Part shown: positions 8,923-18,551 of the stretch, piece after piece | How positions within the stretch are numbered: the first letter of the stretch is position 1 | Layout of the letters: each line of letters opens with the position of its first letter | Assembly (NCBI RefSeq): GCF_000026365.1 | Contig: NC_012992.1 | Span: 1,400,094-1,464,093 of the forward strand | DNA: 64,000 nucleotides | Reading direction: 5' to 3' | Source of the DNA: Zygosaccharomyces rouxii | Taxonomy: Eukaryota > Ascomycota > Saccharomycetes > Saccharomycetales > Saccharomycetaceae | Notes under the pieces: generated by a model | What the model was told of the DNA's origin: nothing | Database searches by the model: none | What the model saw: the letters and a program-made list of their open reading frames with translations, nothing else | Translations under genes and position numbers: made by a program

Positions 8923-10893
8923 TTACAGCCCTTTAAGGTTGTCCTTCTTTTTAATCTCTTCAATGGCCTGTAAACCCTGTAATCTTTCCTCATATAATGC
9001 TGCAAGCTTACTCACCTTGCTACCTGCTTTAATATCTGAGTAACCTTCGTGAGAAAATTTAGTATTCTGATTCTTAACGTGATTTAGTCTTTTACTTTGT
9101 AATTCTCTATCGAATTGAATTATCTTTGGAGCAGGTGGTGGTGGTGATGTTGATTTTGATGTTGATTTTTGTAATGAGACCTTTTTGTCATCAAATGCTA
9201 GTTGGGACGCACTGGTATCGCTCTCGTTATTTGTGTCTCCCAATTGGTTATCCGTGACCATTTGGCTGATGGTATCTGTACTGCCGCTCAAAGAGGTAGA
9301 TCTTGATGCCAGATCTTCGACAGATTCCTTTGGTCTTAAGGCTGGTATGGTATTATTGTTATCGGTATCATTGTTGTTGTTGTTGTTGTTGCTGTTGTTC
9401 AATTCGTTTACCATGGTAGATGAGGAACTTAGGTCTTCTCTAGAGTCGATGGTATTTTTAGAGGAGACATCTCCGGAGGATAAACGTTTTTGTGGCGATT
9501 GTGGCTTTTCCTGTGGAACCGATGGCGCTAATCTTTCCACTGTAGGCATCTTGTTCGTATCAAAGACTGTAATTGGTCTTATAGGTTTTATTGGTTTTGG
9601 TTCTTGTATTTCTTGTTCTTTTGGAATTTTTTCCTGGTCATTAAATAACTTTCTTGGTCTTGGCGGTTGTGGAGCTGAGTTCGAACTGGACGATTTACGA
9701 GGTAGTCTTTCCTCTCTGGATCTGTCCACTCTTTTAATTGGTGAAGGTGCCTTTGTTCTCCCCATTCTTGCTCTATCAATGCGCTGTACAATACCTGGGA
9801 AGTGTTCTAAAAGGTTTCTAATGAATCTAGTCCCTATGGCCAATCTATCTGCACTTATCATGGATATTTTCTCCTGACACAACTGTGGACATAGGGCCTT
9901 ACTCAAGGTCCTTGGGTCATGTTTGGTTACATCACTATGTTCCAATTGCGCGATGAATAAGGGGAAAACAGTCTCTAAAAGGTCATAGTACTGATTATGC
10001 TTTACCATCGAACAAAAAGTGGTATATGTGTATTCAAAATCATCGCTAATTGGTAATGCAATGAAATCAATTGGTATCAGTGGCAATGATTTATGCTTTA
10101 AAAAATGTAGGAAGACACTCGCAAGTGCATAAATGTCCCATTGTGATAGATCGATATAGTTGTTCCTTTCGATGATGTCCAATAAAATGTTTACTCTTTT
10201 GTATGAGCCTGGCTTTTGGAATACCAATTCGTGTTTTGTCGCATCTAGTTCTAACCTTTTGAATATCTTATCAAATATCAGTTGTCTGTATTGTCTAGCT
10301 CCTAATGATGATAGCCTATCGAAATACTCTCGAGGAACATCGATGTATTCACTAAATTGATAATCGTAAAGGTAAACATTAAGCGATATCCTTAATCTCG
10401 TAATATCAACTAGGGCTGAAAGATCGGTCAAATCAGCCACATGGATAATGGTCGCATTTTGTAAAGAATCTAAGCTGTTTTTAGAACTGCTAAAATCTAA
10501 AAGTGCAGTGTTACCCAAGTTCTTAATATTTAGGGCATTGGTTAAAACTTGGTAAACCGTTTTGATAAAAAAGGATTCGTGTACGATATACGCTTTTTGT
10601 AAACAGGCACGCAATTCTTTTGGTAATTTGGAGAACATTCTTATTCCATAGACCCAACTAATCTTTTTCTGGAGGAAACCTGATGAGAATACTACAAGTA
10701 TAAATGGTGCTGATGGAATCTTGGCAATTAATTTATCCATTAATTTGTCGATGAGCAGATCATAAACTTGCTTGTCACCGACTTCCTCAGATGACGGCAA
10801 ATAAGTTGAATCAAAGACATAGATTGCATGTCCTGAAAGTGGATCCACAGAGTACGATTTGAAAAAAATGTTGTTTACGTTAATGTACAGCAT
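8923..10893 (-). CDS. ECM25: Ecm25-like protein (CRAL-TRIO/RhoGAP-like fold)
   Basis: A 656-residue protein starting MLYINVNNIFFKSY. The N-terminal half (about 1-190) resembles the Sec14/CRAL-TRIO-like module paired with a RhoGAP-like region (about 200-365) in Ecm25. The C-terminal half is low complexity: basic/proline-rich, a poly-Asn tract (about residues 503-517) encoded by a TTG/CAA-type repeat near 9374-9400, and Ser/Thr-rich segments. Ecm25 (599 residues in S. cerevisiae) has been linked to cell-wall and bud-site phenotypes. Its neighbours ACO2 and PRP21 match the S. cerevisiae chromosome X order, the main support for the name. The catalytic arginine of true RhoGAPs is not evident to me. 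Confidence 0.82.
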   Translation of the reverse strand: MLYINVNNIFFKSYSVDPLSGHAIYVFDSTYLPSSEEVGDKQVYDLLIDKLMDKLIAKIPSAPFILVVFSSGFLQKKISWVYGIRMFSKLPKELRACLQKAYIVHESFFIKTVYQVLTNALNIKNLGNTALLDFSSSKNSLDSLQNATIIHVADLTDLSALVDITRLRISLNVYLYDYQFSEYIDVPREYFDRLSSLGARQYRQLIFDKIFKRLELDATKHELVFQKPGSYKRVNILLDIIERNNYIDLSQWDIYALASVFLHFLKHKSLPLIPIDFIALPISDDFEYTYTTFCSMVKHNQYYDLLETVFPLFIAQLEHSDVTKHDPRTLSKALCPQLCQEKISMISADRLAIGTRFIRNLLEHFPGIVQRIDRARMGRTKAPSPIKRVDRSREERLPRKSSSSNSAPQPPRPRKLFNDQEKIPKEQEIQEPKPIKPIRPITVFDTNKMPTVERLAPSVPQEKPQSPQKRLSSGDVSSKNTIDSREDLSSSSTMVNELNNSNNNNNNNDTDNNNTIPALRPKESVEDLASRSTSLSGSTDTISQMVTDNQLGDTNNESDTSASQLAFDDKKVSLQKSTSKSTSPPPPAPKIIQFDRELQSKRLNHVKNQNTKFSHEGYSDIKAGSKVSKLAALYEERLQGLQAIEEIKKKDNLKGL

Positions 10894-11277
10894 GCTATTC
10901 TTATTATTATATTATGGATTTTAGCACATTCAAACCAATTTGCTAGCAATTTCAATTATCTGAGTATTTCAAGTCAATTTTGATATCCATGAACAATCAA
11001 TTTATCCATCGATCACTATTAATTTTCGTATTCGATCTTTAATGTTTACCTCTCCGCCTATGCCCATTAAAGTCATGGTGAATTTTGAGAGGCACCCGGA
11101 CATTCTCGGCCGCACGCTAGCAACGAATAGCCATAATAAAACATTGAAACATATGGTGTAAGATACCACAGAAGGGTCAAAGAGATTCAGGACTGGTATT
11201 TGGTATGTATTTTGTATCATGAGTGGGTTTTGCAACAAAACAAAATTTGTGGTAATTCAATTTACAAAAAAATTGAA
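10894..11277. other. Intergenic: ECM25 promoter
   Basis: About 380 bp between the ECM25 start and tRNA-Lys. Only spurious short ORFs are present. A small GC-rich patch lies at about 11083-11115 in otherwise AT-rich sequence; no function is evident. Confidence 0.45.
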
Positions 11278-11364
11278 CTCCTCGTAGGGGGCTCGAACCC
11301 CTGACATTTCGGTTCCTCGTTCTTGCTTAAAAGCCGAACGCTCTACCAACTGAGCTAACGAGGA
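11278..11364 (-). tRNA. tRNA-Lys (anticodon TTT) with a 14-nt intron
   Basis: On the reverse strand the acceptor stem TCCTCGT pairs with ACGAGGA, with discriminator G. The anticodon arm reads GGCTTTTAA and is interrupted one base 3' of the anticodon, the canonical position, by the 14-nt intron GCAAGAACGAGGAA. The arm then resumes with CCGAAATG. The T loop GGTTCGAGCC is standard. The mature tRNA would be 73 nt. Confidence 0.95.
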
Positions 11365-11668
11365 CGAGTTCTGATTTTGGAGCAGTTATAGTAGTTTATA
11401 ACTTACTAAAACGTCTGATAAACTTTCTTTTCACTATATAACAAACTATAATGAACCTAAGTTCAATAACGAGGACCAACTTATAAGTAAGGTAAAATCA
11501 TAATTTTTACAATGATGTTTGGCGCACTAGTCAGCCGATAATCTAATATTCTTATGATCGGAAATGACTAGTAATTACATAGCGTGGGCGTCAATTTACA
11601 ATACAGGCCTCCACAAGGCAATTGTCTTTTTTTTTTTCTCTCTCTCTCTCTTTCCTCTCCTACATATG
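11365..11668. other. Intergenic between tRNA-Lys and PRP21 3' end
   Basis: About 300 bp, AT-rich, including a long pyrimidine tract at about 11628-11660 just past the PRP21 stop. No gene is seen. Confidence 0.45.
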
Positions 11669-12697
11669 CTACAAACCTGTTGTATTTCTCGCAATGTTCT
11701 TTATGTTTTCAAAGACTTCATCGGAACTCAAGTTGGTGAGTCTGTGTTTCGCCTTGTACTTCTCTCTTTCCGTTTTATAATGAGGGTCACCCAGTAGGAT
11801 TTGTAGATGCCTATCGAATTTGTCCTCTGGTATCATCTTATGGGTGATGGGGCATTGAATATCTCTGCTATTTTCATCAGCCCTTCTCCTTTTGATTCTT
11901 GTCTCACCGGCGGCTTTCACCTTTCTCTTTCTATTCTTCGTCGTTTCAGTATTTGTTGAAAATTCCTTACCGCTAAACAACGGTATCTCAGAAGTTTTGT
12001 TAATTCTCCTTAGAGATAACTCGGCAAAATTCAAGGGTTCGTTACTTGTATTTGACAGCGTTAGTGTGTGTACTACTTTGAAATTGGTCCAATCATATGC
12101 AGAAAATTGGATCTTTTGTAATCGGGAAACCTGTTTCTTTTCATTCTCTAACTCCTTAGCATATTCTCTATATTCAGCTCTTTGGAAACTCCTTCGCAGA
12201 ATCACACTCTTGTAGTCTTCGTTCAAATAATCAAATGCTGGTGGATCCAGAGTATTCTTTTTTACTTGCTTGTATTGATTCATAAAATGGATAAAAGTCT
12301 CGTTTAAGGAATGATCAGGATTTAAAAATCCAAATTGTGGATTACTACCAAATTGCTGTCTCATTTTATCTAAGTAGTTCAAATCTTCATTGGCAACACA
12401 GAATGCTGCTGCAGCCTTGATGATTTCCAAATCTCTAGGTGATAAATTCTTATCATAACTGGTAAAGGAAAACGGATATGGCTCTCTTGGTAGTAAGCTT
12501 TTATCAGTATCGTAACTCAAAATGTGCTGGAAATATTCGTAATATTCATTATCAGGATCTGTGAATGAGAATCTATCGTCATTTTTCAACTTTTCTACAA
12601 ATGAAGGACCATTTTGCTTAGCATAGGCGGCTGTCTTGGTAATCGTTTCTTTCAGTGATGCATCTTCAGGCACTGGAATTCCATCTGGAATATTCAT
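11669..12697 (-). CDS. PRP21: Pre-mRNA splicing factor Prp21 (SF3a120 subunit)
   Basis: A 342-residue protein (S. cerevisiae Prp21 is 280). Two SURP modules are visible: KTAAYAKQNGPSFVEKL with DNEYYEYFQHIL (about 20-65), and a second at about 88-140 (IKAAAAFCVANEDLNYLD through HFMNQYKQV). The C-terminal CPITHKMIPEDKFDRHLQI segment (about 282-300) matches the SF3A1-type motif. A basic KNRKRKVK/RIKRRR stretch precedes it and may be a nuclear signal. Prp21 belongs to the SF3a complex of the U2 snRNP and acts in prespliceosome assembly. The gene diverges from RCY1 with only 195 bp between the starts. Confidence 0.92.
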   Translation of the reverse strand: MNIPDGIPVPEDASLKETITKTAAYAKQNGPSFVEKLKNDDRFSFTDPDNEYYEYFQHILSYDTDKSLLPREPYPFSFTSYDKNLSPRDLEIIKAAAAFCVANEDLNYLDKMRQQFGSNPQFGFLNPDHSLNETFIHFMNQYKQVKKNTLDPPAFDYLNEDYKSVILRRSFQRAEYREYAKELENEKKQVSRLQKIQFSAYDWTNFKVVHTLTLSNTSNEPLNFAELSLRRINKTSEIPLFSGKEFSTNTETTKNRKRKVKAAGETRIKRRRADENSRDIQCPITHKMIPEDKFDRHLQILLGDPHYKTEREKYKAKHRLTNLSSDEVFENIKNIARNTTGL

Positions 12698-12892
12698 TAG
12701 TAGTTACAAGAGTCTATTTGTATTGGTATGTGTTGCTCCTTCAGAGGTCATCAAAGGTTTTTCGACTTTCAAAATAGTTGATAGCGGTCTCAAAAAATCA
12801 TTTAAGGTGGAAAAACTTCAATGTTTGGATCCTTTGGATGGGGAAAAAGGCACAAAAAAGGGCATTGACCTTCTTTTGAGGGACCATCAAGT

Positions 12893-15238
12893 ATGGAAGA
12901 CTTGCTTAAGGTCAGCAGAATTGTTGTTGAGATTGCTAATGATCTAAACGCTAAGGATTATGTGAATTTCCGATCAGTGAATAAGCTAGTGCATGATCAT
13001 CAGTTAGCTGGCCCCACTGATGATGCATATTGGGAATCCAAATTAGTAGCCATGGGTTTAAAAAAAGTGTATGACGAAGTTGTTACGAATAAGAATGAAA
13101 ACGAAAATATTATATCGTTTGATGATGAAGATGGTGGAAACTATGATTCCGTCACCATTTTTGATAATATTCGCACCTTTACCACTAAGGACGCCAAGAA
13201 GACTTATATCAAATATCATCGATGTTTCCAACCGTATTGCATGAAATTGTATCACAGTAATTTTACTCATTTTTTTCCAGCCAAGTATGATGAAGATCCG
13301 TTGATCCAGGTAAAGATATTTAACTACATTTCCAGGTACAATAAGTCCAATAGCAATGATGAGGATCAGTTTTGCAGGATAGAGCAAAATTTGAAGATTC
13401 TGAAGGAGATTTTTGTGAATTCTGTCTTACAAGAGATGGAAGCTAATTATTCATCCAAAAACTATAAAACTGTCGGGAAATTTATCAATGTATTATTACA
13501 ATGTCATGAAGAGACTAATGCAGTAGAATTCTTTAAATCCAAGACTGATCCTGCAACAGAGGTAGATGCACCCAAGACGGTTTTCGACGAAGGAGGAATT
13601 TTAAATTATGAATTATTTGAAAAATCACTAAATATTTTCCGAGATTACTTAAACGATAAAATTGAAATGGTGGATACTCTATTTGAAGACAAATACCCTG
13701 TCATTTTACAATTTATTGAAGGGTTCATTCAAGAGAATGTGCTTGATTTTTTCAATGAATTGTTTGAAGCGGATGATTCCAGACTGCGATATATGCCAAC
13801 AATTTATTTCCTTGTACTTCAAAAACTTTGCACAGAATTAAAAGAGTCAAAAAATGGGGGGCCTCCTTTCCATCAAGTTGTTAAAGATTTCTTGAACATG
13901 TACCTGGAGCCCAGAATAATAGATTATTTGGAATTACAACCGCGTGAATTGAAACGGCAAAGTTCCTTGAAATTTCAAGCATATGAAGAGGAAGTAGCGT
14001 CTAGGGAAAAGGAAACAAATGAACAGATTTACAACTCTTTAAGAGATCAAAGCAAAAAGAAGAAAAGCATGTCTGATGATAAAAATGATTTTTTAAGTAC
14101 GTTTGCCAAAATGTTGAGAATTCCCAATAGTGAAAGCCAGAAAAAGCAAGAACAACTTCAATTGGCCTATAATCTCAATCTGATCACAAACAATTTGCAA
14201 AACATAAAGAGTCTGGTGAGTCTTGATCTTTGCTGTGAAATGATCCAAGATGCGCAGAATAGGACAGAAGAGATGTATAGGTTCCACACTTTAGAAAATG
14301 TTTTGGAAATTGTGAAATCAAAATGTCAAGAGTTGTTCAAGACTCTTATCGATCAATTGAGTAATCACCATATTAAACCAGGTTTTGAAAAGGCTACAGA
14401 TCTTTTGAAAAAATACAACTCTAACGATGTGGAAAGAGTTGAATTGAAATTAGAAGGATTTGAGACCAAAGTGGAACCATTAGTCCAATTCACAGAATTG
14501 ATAAATATTGGTGACATTATCCTACAAATGACATCAATTTTTTACAAGAACGAATTGGTTCATAAAAATATCATCAATAAAAATAGAGATTTTCTCAACG
14601 ATGTAGTTCAATCAAAGAAAAATTTTGAGACTATGTTAGATGATTTTGTGGCGGAAGGTTTGAACATTGGTATCAACAAATTAATGGATGAGGTCGAGTT
14701 TGTATTTAATACAACCCAGTTACCTGAAGATTTCAACCCTACAGAGAAATCTGCACAAAGAGAAATAAATCCTACACAATGTGCTGTGAAGATCGTGGAG
14801 CTTTTATCTAACCATTGTTTCTTATTGACTGGTGCTACTGATAAAGGAACAATAGATGTTTATCAACAAGAAATTGCTGAAAGATTTTTCAACGAGATTG
14901 TTAAGCATATTAAGAAAAGTCTAATATCAGCTGAAGGTGCTATTTTCCTCATCTGTGATCTAAATTTTTATTACGATTTTGTCGCTTACAAGTTGAGGCA
15001 GAAGAGAGTAGTACCTCTTTTCGTGGCGCTTAAAAATGTCGGTCAGTTGTACATTGTCTCGGGTAAAGATTCAAAAGAATTGGGTAAAATGATTTGCGAT
15101 GTAAATAGGTTTAAGGGAATATTTTCACAGGAAGAAATTTACGAATTTGTTGAAAGAAGAAGTGATTGGGTACGTGTGAAAAGAGACGTTCAAAAGGTGA
15201 TGTATGGTTTAGGTTTGAAAGATTGTGTAATAATGTAA
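12893..15238 (+). CDS. RCY1: Recyclin-1, F-box protein of endocytic recycling
   Basis: A 781-residue protein (S. cerevisiae Rcy1 is 840). The N-terminus has an F-box-like segment (VEIANDLNAKDYVNFRSVNK, about 11-30). The long helical remainder resembles exocyst Sec10-type helical-rod proteins. The last residues DCVIM form a CAAX box (CVIM) for prenylation, as known for Rcy1. Rcy1 acts in recycling of membrane proteins such as the v-SNARE Snc1 from endosomes to the surface, with Skp1. It is flanked by PRP21 and NCE101-side genes, as on S. cerevisiae chromosome X. Confidence 0.9.
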   Translation: MEDLLKVSRIVVEIANDLNAKDYVNFRSVNKLVHDHQLAGPTDDAYWESKLVAMGLKKVYDEVVTNKNENENIISFDDEDGGNYDSVTIFDNIRTFTTKDAKKTYIKYHRCFQPYCMKLYHSNFTHFFPAKYDEDPLIQVKIFNYISRYNKSNSNDEDQFCRIEQNLKILKEIFVNSVLQEMEANYSSKNYKTVGKFINVLLQCHEETNAVEFFKSKTDPATEVDAPKTVFDEGGILNYELFEKSLNIFRDYLNDKIEMVDTLFEDKYPVILQFIEGFIQENVLDFFNELFEADDSRLRYMPTIYFLVLQKLCTELKESKNGGPPFHQVVKDFLNMYLEPRIIDYLELQPRELKRQSSLKFQAYEEEVASREKETNEQIYNSLRDQSKKKKSMSDDKNDFLSTFAKMLRIPNSESQKKQEQLQLAYNLNLITNNLQNIKSLVSLDLCCEMIQDAQNRTEEMYRFHTLENVLEIVKSKCQELFKTLIDQLSNHHIKPGFEKATDLLKKYNSNDVERVELKLEGFETKVEPLVQFTELINIGDIILQMTSIFYKNELVHKNIINKNRDFLNDVVQSKKNFETMLDDFVAEGLNIGINKLMDEVEFVFNTTQLPEDFNPTEKSAQREINPTQCAVKIVELLSNHCFLLTGATDKGTIDVYQQEIAERFFNEIVKHIKKSLISAEGAIFLICDLNFYYDFVAYKLRQKRVVPLFVALKNVGQLYIVSGKDSKELGKMICDVNRFKGIFSQEEIYEFVERRSDWVRVKRDVQKVMYGLGLKDCVIM

Positions 15239-15281
15239 ATGCGAATATTTTTTTATATTATAATTTTATTTTATCTACGAA

Positions 15282-16304
15282 TCAATTCAAAAAACTGGAA
15301 TAAAAAACTTTAACATCTCGAACCCCCACATATTTAATACAATTTTCCCAGTCTGCATTTGTGAAATTATTCAAAGTTTCGTTATAGATATTCCCACCTA
15401 ATTGTAGAGTTCGTAGGGTCGGTATTGATTCAATGAGTCTCATTATGTGGACCGACAACGTTAATTTTAAATTTCTCTCCCAATTAGAGATTGATAAGTG
15501 ACGAAGTTTTCTGAAATGAGGGCCATTGAGAAACATTTTAAACCTTTCACTAATCACAAAATGATTTGTATATTTTAGAGTTAGTGAATCAATTTTATCA
15601 CGACCAAAACTTTCCAACTGAAATGGGTATCTCCAAGTACAATTATCCAATTCTAGTGTAGATAAATGGGGGCAAGATTTTTCATCTTCTTCAAATGCAT
15701 CGATTTCAAAATCTTTTAGTGATAATTTTCGCAGTTTTTGAAAAGGTACCAAATGTTCCATACTAAATATAGACCCTGGCTTCACCGCATGAATTTCTAA
15801 TACTTGTAATTGTGAACCACCTGAACTATATTTGAAAAAATTGGTTGAACCAGATGTGCATAATTCTAAACTGGTTAAATTGTTATGTTTAAATAATTCA
15901 GCAAAGGGGAACGTCCATTCATTTTTAGAACAGCATGTAGTTAGTCTTAATTTTTCTATTAGTTGCACATTAGTAATATTAACTGGTATATTCCTTTGAT
16001 TCCACGTTGAAATTAAATCTCTCCACGAGACTTTAACTTGGGAGAATAGATACGGACTTAAAATGTGACGTACAGTCTTTGAAGCCAATGAAATTTGTAT
16101 GAGATCTCGGCGAGAAAGGTGAGATAAAATCAGCAGTAGTAATTCATGTGGGATGGTAAGTATGAAATGTGTGAATCCCAAAGTTTTCGGCTTTTTACAA
16201 AATTGTTGTAGTTCTTTTTGTTCGCCACTTCTTTTCATACCTCTGTGATTGTTGATAGCAGGAGCAGTAGTAGTGGTAGTAGTAGTAGTAGTACCGTTAG
16301 ACAT
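15282..16304 (-). CDS. F-box protein, function unknown
   Basis: A 340-residue protein from the preferred ATG at 16304, which has A at -3 and second codon TCT. An upstream ATG at 16355 would add 17 residues but overlap the preceding gene. A poly-Thr tract near the N-terminus comes from an ACT/ACC repeat. The F-box is at about residues 50-92 (LTIPHELLLLILSHLSRRDL, then QISLASKTVRHIL). The rest contains short leucine-rich segments (LTSLELCTSGS, FQKLRKLSLKDFEI, LSTLELDNCTW), so it is probably an SCF ubiquitin-ligase substrate adaptor with degenerate LRRs. I do not recognise an S. cerevisiae ortholog at this position; HRT3 and UCC1 are of similar size. It converges with RCY1, 43 bp apart. Confidence 0.75.
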   Translation of the reverse strand: MSNGTTTTTTTTTAPAINNHRGMKRSGEQKELQQFCKKPKTLGFTHFILTIPHELLLLILSHLSRRDLIQISLASKTVRHILSPYLFSQVKVSWRDLISTWNQRNIPVNITNVQLIEKLRLTTCCSKNEWTFPFAELFKHNNLTSLELCTSGSTNFFKYSSGGSQLQVLEIHAVKPGSIFSMEHLVPFQKLRKLSLKDFEIDAFEEDEKSCPHLSTLELDNCTWRYPFQLESFGRDKIDSLTLKYTNHFVISERFKMFLNGPHFRKLRHLSISNWERNLKLTLSVHIMRLIESIPTLRTLQLGGNIYNETLNNFTNADWENCIKYVGVRDVKVFYSSFLN

Positions 16305-16317
16305 ATTCTGGTCTTTG

Positions 16318-16617
16318 TTACATGTGAATAGCATTGTTGACTCTAAGAAACTCATCCCACTTTTCCATTTCCTGAATTAAACGTTTCGAATTACCTTCAC
16401 GTTCGTAATTATACAATGATCCTCGAGCTATTGGTTTCTCGCCTTCCATAAGAAGTGCTGAATCTGACACCTGTTTACCTTCCACTACTCTGCCTCTAAT
16501 GGAATGGTTATCGTTAAAATCCTTTAATTCGCTTGTTGGATTTGTGAACCTAATTTTGCAAGGAACTAAATGGCCTTGAAAGGTGCTTTCGATATCTTTA
16601 TTCAAATCTATACTCAT
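16318..16617 (-). CDS. RNH203: Probable RNase H2 subunit C (Rnh203-like)
   Basis: A 99-residue protein. The segment HLVPCKIRFTNPTSELKDF followed by IRGRVVEGKQV resembles the HLLPC...GP...FRGR.L.G core of RNase H2 subunit C proteins. That subunit is a structural part of the trimeric enzyme that removes ribonucleotides from DNA. Length is close to the family size in yeast (about 110). Only the core motif supports the call; the C-terminal half is not diagnostic. The stop codon lies 13 bp upstream of the preferred start of the F-box gene on the same strand. RNH203 is not adjacent to RCY1 in S. cerevisiae, so synteny does not help. Confidence 0.55.
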   Translation of the reverse strand: MSIDLNKDIESTFQGHLVPCKIRFTNPTSELKDFNDNHSIRGRVVEGKQVSDSALLMEGEKPIARGSLYNYEREGNSKRLIQEMEKWDEFLRVNNAIHM

Positions 16618-16756
16618 GATCCTATTATTCTTGTATTATTTACAGTATGGTGTATTTTTTAACGTGCATGGTCAAAAAATGAATCATATAGACTTTCAAG
16701 TAATGCACCTCACTATTTAGGAAAATCAAGAGAAGACGCCATAAGAATTCATAAAG

Positions 16757-16915
16757 ATGAACCAAGCTCCTTACCTTCTAGGCAGAATCGCAGATCCGCT
16801 GTTTGCCATTGCCATTGGAACCCTCAGTTATTACTCCTATGAACGTAAAGTCGCTCGCCCTGAAGGTCACAGTTTGAATGAGCTCATCAGTAAGCGTTTC
16901 TCAAAGAATATCTGA
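16757..16915 (+). CDS. NCE101: Nce101, small single-span membrane protein
   Basis: A 52-codon ORF beginning MNQAPYLLGRIADPLFAIAI with a hydrophobic segment (about residues 7-25) and then YYSYERKVARPEGHSLNELI. It follows S. cerevisiae Nce101 (53 residues) closely: APFLLGKFSDPLLAI..., YYVYERKMGRPQGHHLHELI. Nce101 was described in non-classical export; its molecular role is unclear. The position between the RCY1 group and the YJL206C-like gene matches S. cerevisiae. The frame is uninterrupted here, whereas the S. cerevisiae gene has an intron. It diverges from the RNase H2 subunit gene with about 140 bp between starts. Confidence 0.9.
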   Translation: MNQAPYLLGRIADPLFAIAIGTLSYYSYERKVARPEGHSLNELISKRFSKNI

Positions 16916-18551
16916 TAGAAGCATGCCTTTGTGTATGGAATGTTGGGGACACATATATAACGATAATAATGCTAATTTACATGTATGATTACGCCAGGGT
17001 TCCCTTCCTCCGAGGGTATGTATCGAGTCTTGATTTGGACTAGCTTATCCTTTAACTCAAGTAGCCTCGGATGTAATCTCATATTTTCAATTTCTAATGG
17101 ATTTGGTTTCATTTACCTCTTAAATAGACGTTCAGTTGTATAGTCGTGGCCTTCCATAAATCAATTCTTTAGTTAGTTAGCTTCAACAATACTGGGTGTA
17201 TTAGAAGCATCAACAGCAGATCTTGGAATTGTATTCGCATCGATTTCCGTTGTTTAAGGAAAGTCGAAACGCTACTCTCAATCAAGTTAACACAATTGAA
17301 ACAATCAGAGTATGAATGATTTGGTGTTGATTTGACCTTAGTGCATCCAGACGATGGATCCCTGTATATAACCACCGGATGGATTTCAGCCTAATTGAGT
17401 TTGATCGTAGAATGCAATGTATAGGAAAAAAAAATACTGCCTTTTGAATCAGTTGACTTAGTTTCAAGGAAGTTTGCAACTTGCTGAAAGAGCTATGTAA
17501 ACGTCAGGCTCACTAAGTAACTGGAGGCCCGTCCCCGTCAGCATGGCTATCATGATGGCTCTAGCATACATATACACATGCTCCCATTTGGTACAGTACT
17601 GCCAGATTCACCAGCACAAGCTAAGGAGAACCGTAATAGTAAGGAAGATACCATTGACAATCCATACTACTGCATTGGAATATTAACTGAATTGAATTTG
17701 ACTCTTATCATTACTACTGCTGTTGTTATTGGTCTAGCCGATCAATAGAGATCTCTCTCTGGTCCTCCCTTGCATAATATTCCATTTTCTTTGCAAGAAC
17801 TATTAATGCTGCCGCCAATTCCAGTAGTACTAACTGATGCTACAATCGGTACCACATGTAATGAGATGGACAAAGGGAGATGAAAAACTAGACTAAGAAT
17901 CAGACTTCAGAATCTCCCGGAACAGAAATAAGAAGGCCTGACAGAATGTGAACAGATCAAACAAAGATGAGACTGCTCTAATTGGTTCTGTTTGCAATGA
18001 CAATTGTAATTACAATGGCGTGGGGTTGTCGTCTTAGCTGACTGCAAATTCAAAAGCCCTTCGGACTTCGGTCGGGAACACAAAGGTTTTGGATTTATCT
18101 TATTTTAACTATAAGCCATTCGGTCCTCAGTTAGGACCCTGTTACTCTTGGCATTTTTCCATTGTTCTTTCCTTCTTTACTTTCCTTCTCCGCTTAGAAG
18201 GGTTTTTCCCTTTAGGGCTTGCTGAGAATTTCCTCAAACGCAGTTAGATTCAATTTTTAACATTGCTCAGTTTCCCTGTAGTGAAAAAATGGAGATGTTC
18301 AGATAATGTTCAGATAATGTACATTATAATATAACAAAGGTAAGTGAGAACCCGTGCCTAGTTCCTTTGAGTGTAAGCTAGTCGTAGGAAATACAGTTGG
18401 TACGAATCTTTTCAATACGAGTCCGGTCCTACTACTCTTATCAAAAAGAATAAGGGAAAGGAGACCAGGGTAGTTGAAAGCCCACAAGAAACAGAATCAG
18501 AAGTACAACTATAAGCATAAGCAAAAATACCTCTCAAACCCTTATAAGAAG
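16916..18551. other. 1.6 kb intergenic, long promoter of the following Zn2Cys6 gene
   Basis: No supportable ORF. Notable items are closely spaced CGG triplets at 18062-18075, an inverted repeat GGTCCT/AGGACC at 18122-18138 with a 5-nt spacer, pyrimidine-rich tracts at about 18160-18215, and a tandem duplication of GTTCAGATAAT at about 18297-18320. Long upstream regions with CGG elements are common for autoregulated zinc-cluster genes. Confidence 0.5.

Noticed and set aside
9185..9877. 230-codon + strand ORF inside ECM25
   Set aside because: It lies antisense to a gene with clear homology and its leucine/serine-rich content mirrors the low-complexity tail of Ecm25.
18474..18551. N-terminal extension of the YJL206C-like protein
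   Set aside because: The longer frame begins at TTG; the first ATG is at 18552. The same correction applies to ACO2, the BUD5-type gene, MATa2, the 42.1 kb zinc-cluster gene and the Vps10-like gene.
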